From positions 1 to 6,093 of the forward strand of contig JAGVQF010000020.1 of NCBI GenBank assembly GCA_020051815.1: a stretch of DNA of 6,093 nt, written 5' to 3'. The DNA comes from Candidatus Saganbacteria bacterium (lineage in GTDB: Bacteria; Margulisbacteria; WOR-1; O2-12-FULL-45-9; XYB2-FULL-48-7). Shown here piece by piece: positions 1 to 5,358 of the stretch (position 1 is its first letter; every line of letters starts with the position of its first letter). The position numbers and the translations under genes were made by a program. The notes beneath the pieces were generated by a model, which ran no database searches, was not told where the DNA came from, and saw only the letters and a program-made list of their open reading frames with translations.

Positions 1-1
1 A

Positions 2-1189
2 TTCAGCCGGCTGCTCGAGCAGGGCGATATCTACAAGGGTGAGTATGAGGGCTGGTACTGCGTCCACTGCGAGACATATTGGGCCGCGGGGGAGACGAGC
101 GAAGACATGGAGGGGCGCAAGCTCTGCCCGACCTGCGGCCGCCCGACCGATATCCTAAAAGAAGAGACATACTTTTTTAAACAATCTAAATTCCAGGTCC
201 AACTCTTGGGCCATATCGAGAATCATCCAGATTTTATCCAGCCCGCTTCCCGCCGCAATGAGATCGTCCAGTTCATCAAACAGGGCCTGCGCGATCTGTC
301 GGTCACGCGCACCGCTTTTCCCTGGGGCATTGCCGTGCCGGAAGACCCCAAGCATGTCATCTATGTCTGGTTTGACGCCCTGATCAATTATATTTCGGCG
401 CTTGGTTATTTAAGCCAGGATGACGCTTTATTTAAAAAATTCTGGCCGGCCGATGTTCATCTTATGGGTAAGGAAATCGTGCGCTTCCACGCCGTCACCT
501 GGCCCTGTCTCCTGATGGCGCTCGACCTGCCGCTGCCGAACAAGGTCTTTGGCCACGGTTGGTGGACGGTTGAGGGCAAAAAGATGAGCAAAAGCAAGGG
601 GAACGTGGTGGACCCATTAGCTTTGAGCGCTGAATTTGGAGTTGATGTGGTGCGCTATTTCATTATGCGCGAAGTGCCGTTCGGCGTCGACGGCGATTTT
701 TCGATGAATTCTTTCATCAACCGCTATAATGCCGACCTGGCCAATGATCTGGGCAATCTTTTGAGTCGGACGCTGACGATGATAGAAAAATACTTTAACT
801 TCAAACATCCAACCGCAAACTTCAAAACAAATCAAAATGACCAACTGACCGCAGAACTTCAAAACCTGATTACTGAAACACCAAAAGCATTTGATAGGGC
901 GATGGATGAGCTTGCTTTTTCGGAGGCGCTCGCGGCGGTCTGGCACCTGATCAGCCAGGCCAATATTTATATTGAAAAGCAGGCGCCCTGGTCGCTGGCC
1001 AAGAAAGAAGAAAATGATAAACTCGCTCTGGTCCTCTCCACTTTGGTCAAAGTCCTTAAAACCTCCGCTGACCTGATCTCCCCCTTCATGCCCGAGACCT
1101 CTCAAAGGATACTTACGCAGTTAAACCTTGGCGGCGAAAAAGTCGCCAAGGGCGAATCACTTTTTCCCCGGCTGGCGAAAACCGCTTAA
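2..1189 (+). CDS. metG: Methionyl-tRNA synthetase, 5'-truncated by window edge
   Basis: Class I aminoacyl-tRNA synthetase that charges tRNA-Met with methionine in the cytoplasm. The frame is open from base 2, so the true start lies upstream; about 115 N-terminal residues, including the HIGH signature, are missing. Of the 395 residues present, C20, C23, C42 and C45 form a CxxC...CxxC zinc knuckle in the connective peptide (YCVHC and CPTCG). YVWFDALINYIS follows, then HLMGKEIVRFHAVTWP, and the ATP-binding KMSKS signature is at residues 194-198 (KKMSKSKGN, codons from 581). The helical anticodon-binding domain follows (FINRYNADLANDLGNLLSRT, then IEKQAPWSLAK). The protein ends at LFPRLAKTA without the C-terminal EMAP-like tRNA-binding domain that many bacterial MetRS carry, so it is the short form. 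Identity is very secure. An ATG at 107 is internal and not the start. Confidence 0.97.
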   Translation, partial: FSRLLEQGDIYKGEYEGWYCVHCETYWAAGETSEDMEGRKLCPTCGRPTDILKEETYFFKQSKFQVQLLGHIENHPDFIQPASRRNEIVQFIKQGLRDLSVTRTAFPWGIAVPEDPKHVIYVWFDALINYISALGYLSQDDALFKKFWPADVHLMGKEIVRFHAVTWPCLLMALDLPLPNKVFGHGWWTVEGKKMSKSKGNVVDPLALSAEFGVDVVRYFIMREVPFGVDGDFSMNSFINRYNADLANDLGNLLSRTLTMIEKYFNFKHPTANFKTNQNDQLTAELQNLITETPKAFDRAMDELAFSEALAAVWHLISQANIYIEKQAPWSLAKKEENDKLALVLSTLVKVLKTSADLISPFMPETSQRILTQLNLGGEKVAKGESLFPRLAKTA

Positions 1190-1222
1190 ATTACTGACGA
1201 AATCCCGCCGTTTTTATCCCAT

Positions 1223-1250
1223 TGAGCCCCTCGACAAGCTCGGGGCGAGC
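1223..1250. repeat. REP-like hairpin repeat
   Basis: The segment contains CCCCTCGACAAGCTCGGGG (1227-1245). Bases 1229-1234 (CCTCGA) pair with 1240-1245 (TCGGGG) around the loop CAAGC; one pair is a T-G wobble. The sequence resembles the dispersed palindromes with a TCGACAAGCTC core found between genes in many bacterial genomes. No T-run follows, so it does not look like an intrinsic terminator. Only one copy is in this window, so its repeated nature is inferred from resemblance. Confidence 0.5.
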
Positions 1251-1279
1251 GTGGCAATAAGATTGCTTATTAGTTTTGA

Positions 1280-1296
1280 GGTCACAAATTGTGACC
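1280..1296. promoter_or_regulatory. Perfect palindrome before the ORF6N gene, possible operator
   Basis: GGTCACAAATTGTGACC is a perfect inverted repeat with 8-bp arms around one central base, ending 30 bp before the ORF6N start codon. A TATAGT at 1302-1307 could be a -10 element just downstream; no convincing -35 was found. The core TCACAAATTGTGA recurs with one change inside the gene at 1528-1540. An operator for autoregulation is one reading. The other is that the stretch is a remnant of another ORF6N gene, because it reads LRSQIVTANI in frame with the gene and resembles the family's conserved LxSQ segment. Confidence 0.5.
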
Positions 1297-1313
1297 GCAA
1301 ATATAGTCCAACG

Positions 1314-1321
1314 AAAGGAGG
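1314..1321 (+). promoter_or_regulatory. Ribosome binding site of the ORF6N gene
   Basis: AAAGGAGG lies 5 nt before ATG 1327 and is a near-ideal Shine-Dalgarno sequence. It decides the start in favour of 1327 over the upstream in-frame TTG at 1276, which lies next to the palindrome. Confidence 0.85.
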
Positions 1322-1326
1322 CAGAA

Positions 1327-1878
1327 ATGAGCAGTTTGATTGGTGTTACAGAAATAAAAGAGATGATTATTGAGTTCAGGCGCCAGAAAGTTATATTAGA
1401 TAGAGATGTCGCTGTTTTATATGGAATTCCTACGCGGGCATTGATTCAAGCGGTTAAGCGCAATCGAGGCCGTTTCCCCCATGATTTTATGTTTCAATTG
1501 AATGACAACGAGCGAGATTTTCTGGTATCACAAAATGTGATACCTAAACATATAAAATATTTAGGGGGGCGCAATCCCTATGTTTTTACCCGTAATGGAG
1601 CCAATATGTTATCGGCTGTCTTAAGAAGCCCGATCGCGGTTAAGCGATCGATCCAGATAATGAGGGCTTTTTCCGCGCTGGAAGAGATGATGAGCAGGCA
1701 GAATAAGTTAGTTTCGGGAAGCCCAATGGTTTTAGATAAGCTTTCGACTCATTCCCGCGCCATCATGCATCTTTTCCAGAGAGATAAAGTCAACACAAAA
1801 GAAGTCGCTAAAGTTAGAAAAATTGTCAATGAGATGATCGAGGCGCTCCAGCAAATGGTGTTCAAGCGAAATGCTTAA
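1327..1878 (+). CDS. ORF6N domain-containing DNA-binding protein
   Basis: A 183-residue protein with an N-terminal ORF6N domain (about residues 5-125), a fold common in phage and mobile-element proteins and thought to bind DNA. Recognisable family features are IKEMIIEFRRQKVILDRDVAVLYGI, then AVKRNRGRFPHDFMFQL, the central FLVSQNV segment, YVFTRNGANMLSAVL, and SPIAVKRSIQIMRAFSALEEMM. The C-terminal ~60 residues look helical and charged. The start is set by the AAAGGAGG site before ATG 1327. The gene is clearly poorer in GC than metG and gspF (1501-1560 is about 30% GC) and sits between genes that do not need it, so recent acquisition is likely. Its last 8 bases overlap the gspF start, which could couple the two in translation. 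The family call is firm, but the biological role is unknown; transcriptional autoregulation or an anti-phage or prophage-related role are guesses. Confidence 0.88.
   Translation: MSSLIGVTEIKEMIIEFRRQKVILDRDVAVLYGIPTRALIQAVKRNRGRFPHDFMFQLNDNERDFLVSQNVIPKHIKYLGGRNPYVFTRNGANMLSAVLRSPIAVKRSIQIMRAFSALEEMMSRQNKLVSGSPMVLDKLSTHSRAIMHLFQRDKVNTKEVAKVRKIVNEMIEALQQMVFKRNA
1524..1544. repeat. Perfect inverted repeat inside the ORF6N gene
   Basis: Arms GGTATCACA (1524-1532) and TGTGATACC (1536-1544) are perfectly complementary and separated by AAA. The 13-base core TCACAAAATGTGA differs at one position from the core of the palindrome upstream of the same gene (1282-1294). It encodes the conserved LVSQNVIP segment of the ORF6N domain. 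Whether it is a binding site or a by-product of a conserved protein motif is not clear. Confidence 0.7.
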
Positions 1879-2890
1879 TAAGCGCCAGGCCGCTGTTTTC
1901 TGTTCACAATTAAAATCTTTGCTCGCCTCCGGCATGCCCTTACTTGAAGCTATTACTATTATAAGAGACTTACCGCAAAACAAAAAGCATTTGTCTCAAA
2001 TCAAGACGATCATAAATATGATCAATGATGGCTATGCCCTAAGCGAAGCGGCAGTTATCCTCCTGCCGACCATGGTTGTCGGCTCCATCAGTGCCGCCGA
2101 GAGGGCGGGCAACCTTGAGGAATGCCTTGGCCGGCTGGCTGAATATTATAATAGTAAGGCCGAGCTTGACGAGAAATTGATCAGCGCGCTGATCTACCCG
2201 GTCTTTGTCATGATTTTAAGCCTGATTTCCGTCCTGGTTTTGATCGTCTTTGTTATCCCCGGGCTCAAGGGTCTTTTCAGCGACATGGGCGGCTCTTTGC
2301 CGCCGGTCACAAGCTTTATCCTGAACTTAAGCGATCTCTTTTCTCGTTTCTGGTTTGTTTTTCTGCTCATGTTCGTTTGCCTGGCTGTGTGGCTGGGGCG
2401 GGTCAAGCGGCGTGACCCAGCCGGGTTAGAGAAACTGATAATAAAAACGCCGCTGATCGGCAAACTCTATAAGCAGGAATTAATGATCCAGGGCTTTGGC
2501 ACGCTGGGCTCTCTGTTGAGCGGCGGCACGCCCATTATCGAGGCGCTCAAGATCACAGCCGTCTCTTGCGGCAGTTTCGGCCTCAAACAGATTCTGCAAA
2601 ACACAAAAGAAGCGGTCGAGAGCGGCCGGTCATTAAGCGCGGCCTTTGAGGCAGAGAACTTCTTTCCCGCCGACGCGCTCCAGATGCTCCGGGTCGGCGA
2701 GAGTTCCGGCCAGCTCGACCAGATGCTCTCAAGCATCGCCGATTTCCAGGCGAGGGAGCGTGAGGTTTTGCTCAGGCGCGTCACAACCCTCATCGAGCCG
2801 GCTATGACGCTAGGCGTCGGGTTGGTGGTCGGAGTGGTTGTTCTGGCCATGTTTTTGCCATTAGTAAATATGGTTTCAGGTTTGCAATAG
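1871..2890 (+). CDS. gspF: Type II secretion/type IV pilus inner-membrane platform protein (GspF/PilC family)
   Basis: Polytopic inner-membrane protein that forms the platform on which the assembly ATPase (GspE/PilB) acts to add or remove pilin subunits. The 339 residues hold two GspF domains. The first (about 7-128) starts VFCSQLKSLLASGMPLLEAI. The second (about 205-328) has the matching GTLGSLLSGGTPIIEALKIT and LRVGESSGQLDQMLSSIADF. Membrane segments lie near 104-131, 158-176 and 306-332. Typical members have about 400 residues with a further ~60 at the N-terminus; that part is absent here. ATG 1871 is the only start available, because a frame-matched TGA occurs at 1835. No clear ribosome binding site precedes it, and the 8-bp overlap with the ORF6N stop suggests coupled translation. 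A pseudopilin gene follows after the four-helix unit. No GspE or GspD is in the window. ComGB-like and PilC assignments are alternatives within the same family. Confidence 0.9.
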   Translation: MLNKRQAAVFCSQLKSLLASGMPLLEAITIIRDLPQNKKHLSQIKTIINMINDGYALSEAAVILLPTMVVGSISAAERAGNLEECLGRLAEYYNSKAELDEKLISALIYPVFVMILSLISVLVLIVFVIPGLKGLFSDMGGSLPPVTSFILNLSDLFSRFWFVFLLMFVCLAVWLGRVKRRDPAGLEKLIIKTPLIGKLYKQELMIQGFGTLGSLLSGGTPIIEALKITAVSCGSFGLKQILQNTKEAVESGRSLSAAFEAENFFPADALQMLRVGESSGQLDQMLSSIADFQAREREVLLRRVTTLIEPAMTLGVGLVVGVVVLAMFLPLVNMVSGLQ

Positions 2891-2898
2891 GGTTGGTC

Positions 2899-2932
2899 GG
2901 TTACGGTTACGGGCCCGCGGCCCGTATCGGTA
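2899..2932. repeat. Left terminal inverted repeat of the four-helix unit
   Basis: The 34 bases pair with the reverse complement of 3370-3403 at 26 positions without gaps. The outer block GGTTACGGTTACG matches at 12 of 13 positions and the inner block GCCCGTATCG (2920-2929) matches fully. The repeat begins 8 bp after the gspF stop. It also contains a tandem GGTTAC and a local hairpin (TACGGGC at 2908-2914 with GCCCGTA at 2920-2926). Confidence 0.75.
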
Positions 2933-2943
2933 ACGTTATAGGG

Positions 2944-2953
2944 AAGGGGGTGA
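2944..2953 (+). promoter_or_regulatory. Ribosome binding site of the four-helix bundle gene
   Basis: AAGGGGGTGA is a close match to the Shine-Dalgarno consensus, 5 nt before ATG 2959. It argues against the frame-matched TTG at 2893 and GTG at 2950; the GTG lies inside the site itself. Confidence 0.75.
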
Positions 2954-2958
2954 AAAAA

Positions 2959-3372
2959 ATGGAGGAAAAGCAGACTATTAAGAAAATTGTTGGTTTTCGA
3001 GATTTGGAGGTTTATCAAAATACGTATTCGGCAATGATTCGTGTCTATAAAACGATTATTCCCGTCCTTCCAAGAGCGGAAAACTATGATCTTAAAGATC
3101 AAATCAGCAGAGCAAGCAAAGCTGCGCCGAGGCTGATAGCGGAAGGGTATGCTAAAAAGCATCAAAAAATGGGCTTTCAAAAATATTTAGACGATGCAAT
3201 GGCGGAATGCAATGAGATGGTTGTTTCGCTGTTTCAATGCAGAGATCTGTATAATATTGATTGCGAAGATTTGATCGATCTTTACGATAAATCCGGAAGG
3301 CAGCTTTATCGGCTTTCTATGGCTTGGACAAAGTTTAAGGAGAAAGGTTTTGCAAATGCCGTAACCGAATAA
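2959..3372 (+). CDS. Four-helix bundle protein (23S rRNA intervening-sequence/S23 family)
   Basis: A 137-residue protein of the S23 family, first known from ORFs within intervening sequences of 23S rRNA genes and related in fold to the Avd accessory protein of diversity-generating retroelements. Family signatures are VGFRDLEVYQ at residues 11-20, LKDQISRASKAAPRLIAEGY at 45-64 (the usual RxxxSxxxNIAEG-type helix, here with APRLIAEGY), and FQKYLDDAMAECNEMVVSLF at 73-92. It is soluble, with no signal peptide or membrane segment. Length is slightly above the common ~120. The molecular function is not established; oligomeric nucleic acid binding is the usual proposal. The gene is AT-rich (3001-3060 is about 32% GC) compared with gspF (2701-2760 about 63%), and it is enclosed by inverted repeats. 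The stop codon lies at the inner edge of the right repeat, so gene and repeats behave as one unit. No reverse transcriptase is nearby. Confidence 0.88.
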   Translation: MEEKQTIKKIVGFRDLEVYQNTYSAMIRVYKTIIPVLPRAENYDLKDQISRASKAAPRLIAEGYAKKHQKMGFQKYLDDAMAECNEMVVSLFQCRDLYNIDCEDLIDLYDKSGRQLYRLSMAWTKFKEKGFANAVTE

Positions 3373-3403
3373 CGATACGGGCATCGTAAACGTAACCATA
3401 ACC
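3370..3403. repeat. Right terminal inverted repeat of the four-helix unit
   Basis: Inverted partner of 2899-2932: CGTAACCATAACC at 3391-3403 pairs with the outer left block and CGATACGGGC at 3373-3382 with the inner one. It begins in the stop codon of the four-helix gene. A further CCGTAACCG at 3359-3367, within the last codons of the gene, is the reverse complement of CGGTTACGG at 2898-2906. A small hairpin (ACGAT at 3372-3376 with ATCGT at 3383-3387) lies inside. Confidence 0.75.
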
Positions 3404-3404
3404 A

Positions 3405-3433
3405 TTGCGCTTCTTTCCCTTACAAACTATAAT
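3405..3433 (+). promoter_or_regulatory. Weak candidate sigma-70-type promoter before the pseudopilin gene
   Basis: TATAAT at 3428-3433 is a perfect -10 match, and TTGCGC at 3405-3410 is a partial -35 (3 of 6) at a 17-bp spacing. It starts 2 bp outside the right inverted repeat. Predicted initiation near 3440 would fall within the ribosome binding site, which would make an almost leaderless and poorly translated message, so this may be coincidence. Confidence 0.25.
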
Positions 3434-3436
3434 ACT

Positions 3437-3444
3437 GGAGGTGA
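3437..3444 (+). promoter_or_regulatory. Ribosome binding site of the pseudopilin gene
   Basis: GGAGGTGA is a full Shine-Dalgarno match located 5 nt before ATG 3450. It is the strongest site in the downstream gene cluster and fits a highly expressed pilin-type product. Confidence 0.85.
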
Positions 3445-3449
3445 ATTAA

Positions 3450-3857
3450 ATGAGAAAAGGCTTTACTTTAGTCGAGATCCTGGTCGTCATCGGGATAATC
3501 GGGCTCCTGGCTGTTTTCCTGGTTCCGAACCTGCTCGGCGCGCGGGACCGGGCCAAAGAAACGGCGGTCAAGGGTGTCATGCACACGGTCCAGCTGGCGA
3601 TCGAGGCCTACCAGATGGAGAACAACGTCTATCCGCTCGGTTCGAACATCCCGCTCGAGTCGCTCTGCAAAAATTACCTGATGTCGGGCGGCTACATTGC
3701 TTCGGTCCCCAAGAATCCCTTCACCGGTAAGGAATATGTTGACGGGGATGCCGCGGGCAAGATCGTTTACGATCATAACGACGCGACCGGAGCTTATGTG
3801 ATGGCGGGATATAAAAGAAATGGGATTTCGAAATTACTCGAGCTTACTAATATGTAG
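3450..3857 (+). CDS. gspG: Type II secretion GspG-like pseudopilin / type IV pilin-like protein
   Basis: A 135-residue prepilin. The class III leader is MRKG followed by FTLVEILVVIGIIGLLAVFL: cleavage and N-methylation by prepilin peptidase are expected between G4 and F5, and the conserved glutamate is E9 (position 5 of the mature chain). The hydrophobic helix (about 5-26) anchors the subunit in the inner membrane and packs it in the pseudopilus. The globular part has a GspG-like outline: QLAIEAYQMENNVYPLG at 48-64, then VPKNPFTGKEYV at 86-97, and a C-terminal strand ending LLELTNM. The gene lies downstream of gspF, a common pairing, with the four-helix unit between them. Its last 38 bases overlap the next gene. 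It could equally be called a type IV pilin; the small size and NPFTG region favour GspG. The calcium-site residues of GspG were not verified. Confidence 0.88.
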   Translation: MRKGFTLVEILVVIGIIGLLAVFLVPNLLGARDRAKETAVKGVMHTVQLAIEAYQMENNVYPLGSNIPLESLCKNYLMSGGYIASVPKNPFTGKEYVDGDAAGKIVYDHNDATGAYVMAGYKRNGISKLLELTNM

Positions 3858-5358
3858 TTTGTTGCTGTCGGCAACGGTTTTTGCCGGCGGCATCGACGCT
3901 GAAGGCGTCTTGCGCTTCAGCTTGGGCGGCGAAGTCTCGGTCCTCAACCCGATCCTCTCGACCGATAGTGTTTCGTCAGCCGTTGAGGGCTCGATTTTCA
4001 GCAGTCTGGTCACGGTCAACGAGAAGCTTGAGATGGTGCCCGACCTGGCCGAGCGTTGGGATGTTTCGAACGATGGCAAGACCTGGACTTTTCATCTGCG
4101 TAAAAACGTCAAGTGGCATGATGGGGCGCCGTTCACGGCCGATGATGTCAAATTTACTTTCGATTCGATCTTAAACCCAAAGGTCAACTCGGTCCGCCGC
4201 AGCGATTATATTATCGACGGTAAGCCGATCCAGTTTCGCGTCGTTAATAAGTTCACCGTCCAGGCGATCCTGCCCAAACCATTTGCCCCGTTCCTTACCA
4301 ATGCCGGCATCGGCATAATTCCCAAACATCTGCTGGCGGGAAAAGACATCAACACGGCCGATTTTAACCGCCAGCCGGTCGGCACCGGGCCCTTTATTTT
4401 CAAAGAATGGCGCTCCGGCGATCATGTGACGGTTGAGCGCAATCCCGATTATTATTTCGGCCAGCCGCTCTTGTCTAAGATCGTCTATAAGGAGATCCCG
4501 GACGCGAACTCGCGGCTAGTGGCGCTCGAAGCCGATGAGATCGATGAGACCGACATCCCGCCCAAGGACTACACCCGCATGAAGTCGGCCAGGGGAGTCA
4601 ACGTATATGAATACGACGCTCTGCTCTACACTTATCTTGGCTTTAACCTGGCCAACCCGAAGTTTGCCGACCGCCGCGTCCGGCAGGCGCTGGCGTATGC
4701 CACCGACAAGAAACAGCTAGTCAACCTGATCTATCGGGGGCTGGCGTCGCCGGCTTTTGCTCCGTCGGCCCCGGTCTCCTGGGCTTATTCCGGCGACGTG
4801 CCAAAATATGAGTATGATCTTGATAAAGCCCGGCGACTTCTAAAAGAGGCGGGCAAAGAAAACCTCGAATTCACGATCCTCGTCAACCAGGGCAACAAAG
4901 AGCGGGAAAAGGCGGCGGTCATTCTCCAACAGCAATATAAGAAAATAGGCGTCAAAGTTAGTATCCGGGTGCTGGAGTGGTCGGCACTGCTCAAGATCGT
5001 TAACGCGCCCAAAGCTCCCAAGGATTTTGAGGCGGTCATCATGGGCTGGTCGCTGGGGCTTGACCCCGACGCATACTCGATCTGGCACTCAAGCCAGTAT
5101 CCCAGGGGCTTTAACATGATCAATTACCAGAACCGGGAAGTTGACCGGCTGCTCGAGACCGGCCGCGAGACGATCGACAAGTCGCAAAGAAAGAGGATCT
5201 ACGCCAAACTCTGGAACCTGATCGCGGCTGACCAACCCTACGTCTTTCTCTGGTATCCCAAGTCGGTCGTCGGGGTGAGGGATAGGGTGGGCGGCCTGTC
5301 CAAGCCCGGCCCGGCCGGCCTCTTTGTCAGATTAGAAAAGGTCTTTATAAAAAAATAG
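3820..5358 (+). CDS. Peptide ABC transporter substrate-binding protein (family 5, OppA/DppA type)
   Basis: A 512-residue extracytoplasmic solute receptor that captures a ligand, probably a short peptide, and delivers it to the ABC permease encoded next. The N-terminus MGFRNYSSLLICSLLLSATVFA is a Sec signal peptide with a likely VFA/GG cleavage near residue 22; LLIC is not a good lipobox, so a free periplasmic protein is favoured. Family 5 signatures are DLAERWDVSNDGKTWTFHLR at 75-94, VKWHDGAPFTADDVKFTFDS at 97-116, GTGPF at 188-192, RNPDYYFG at 207-214, and RRVRQALAYATDKKQL at 285-300, followed by WSLGLDPDAY at 410-419. ATG 3820 is the first start after a frame-matched TGA at 3799; it lies within the pilin gene and has no good ribosome binding site, so coupling with pilin translation is likely. 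Nickel or other ligands are known for this family, so substrate is not certain. Confidence 0.93.
   Translation: MGFRNYSSLLICSLLLSATVFAGGIDAEGVLRFSLGGEVSVLNPILSTDSVSSAVEGSIFSSLVTVNEKLEMVPDLAERWDVSNDGKTWTFHLRKNVKWHDGAPFTADDVKFTFDSILNPKVNSVRRSDYIIDGKPIQFRVVNKFTVQAILPKPFAPFLTNAGIGIIPKHLLAGKDINTADFNRQPVGTGPFIFKEWRSGDHVTVERNPDYYFGQPLLSKIVYKEIPDANSRLVALEADEIDETDIPPKDYTRMKSARGVNVYEYDALLYTYLGFNLANPKFADRRVRQALAYATDKKQLVNLIYRGLASPAFAPSAPVSWAYSGDVPKYEYDLDKARRLLKEAGKENLEFTILVNQGNKEREKAAVILQQQYKKIGVKVSIRVLEWSALLKIVNAPKAPKDFEAVIMGWSLGLDPDAYSIWHSSQYPRGFNMINYQNREVDRLLETGRETIDKSQRKRIYAKLWNLIAADQPYVFLWYPKSVVGVRDRVGGLSKPGPAGLFVRLEKVFIKK

Larger units (their letters stand above)
2899..3403 (+). mobile_element. 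Inverted-repeat-bounded unit carrying the S23-family gene (putative, IVS-like)
   Basis: A ~505-bp segment composed of a 34-bp left repeat, a single AT-rich four-helix gene and a 34-bp right repeat in inverted orientation. It fills the space between gspF and the pseudopilin gene almost completely. It has no transposase, and no clear target-site duplication was found, so mobility is inferred from the composition contrast, compactness and repeats. The architecture recalls rRNA intervening sequences, where flanking complementary ends fold into a stem around the ORF. Confidence 0.5.

Noticed and set aside
617..1105. Minus-strand open frame of 162 codons
   Set aside because: It is antisense to metG with no recognisable domain; the metG protein is strongly conserved across it.
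1229..1245. Hairpin after metG as an intrinsic terminator
   Set aside because: The stem is short, with a wobble pair, and no T-run follows; CGAGCGTGG comes next. A REP-like repeat is the better reading.
1280..1296. CRP/FNR-type binding site
   Set aside because: The half-sites TCACA and TGTGA are in the reverse arrangement to the CRP consensus (TGTGA...TCACA) and too close together.
1128..1373. Small + strand open frame across the metG-ORF6N gap
   Set aside because: It overlaps both genes out of frame, has no ribosome binding site and shows no recognisable protein features.
2959..3372. Diversity-generating retroelement (Avd accessory protein)
   Set aside because: The four-helix fold is shared with Avd, but no reverse transcriptase, template repeat or variable target gene is present here.
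2899..3403. Conventional insertion sequence or MITE with target-site duplication
   Set aside because: No transposase is present, and comparison of bases outside both repeats gave no convincing direct duplication.
3820..3885. Lipoprotein signal (LLIC) in the solute-binding protein
   Set aside because: Isoleucine before the cysteine is not accepted in a lipobox, and the cysteine lies too early in the hydrophobic core; a VFA/GG signal peptidase I site fits better.
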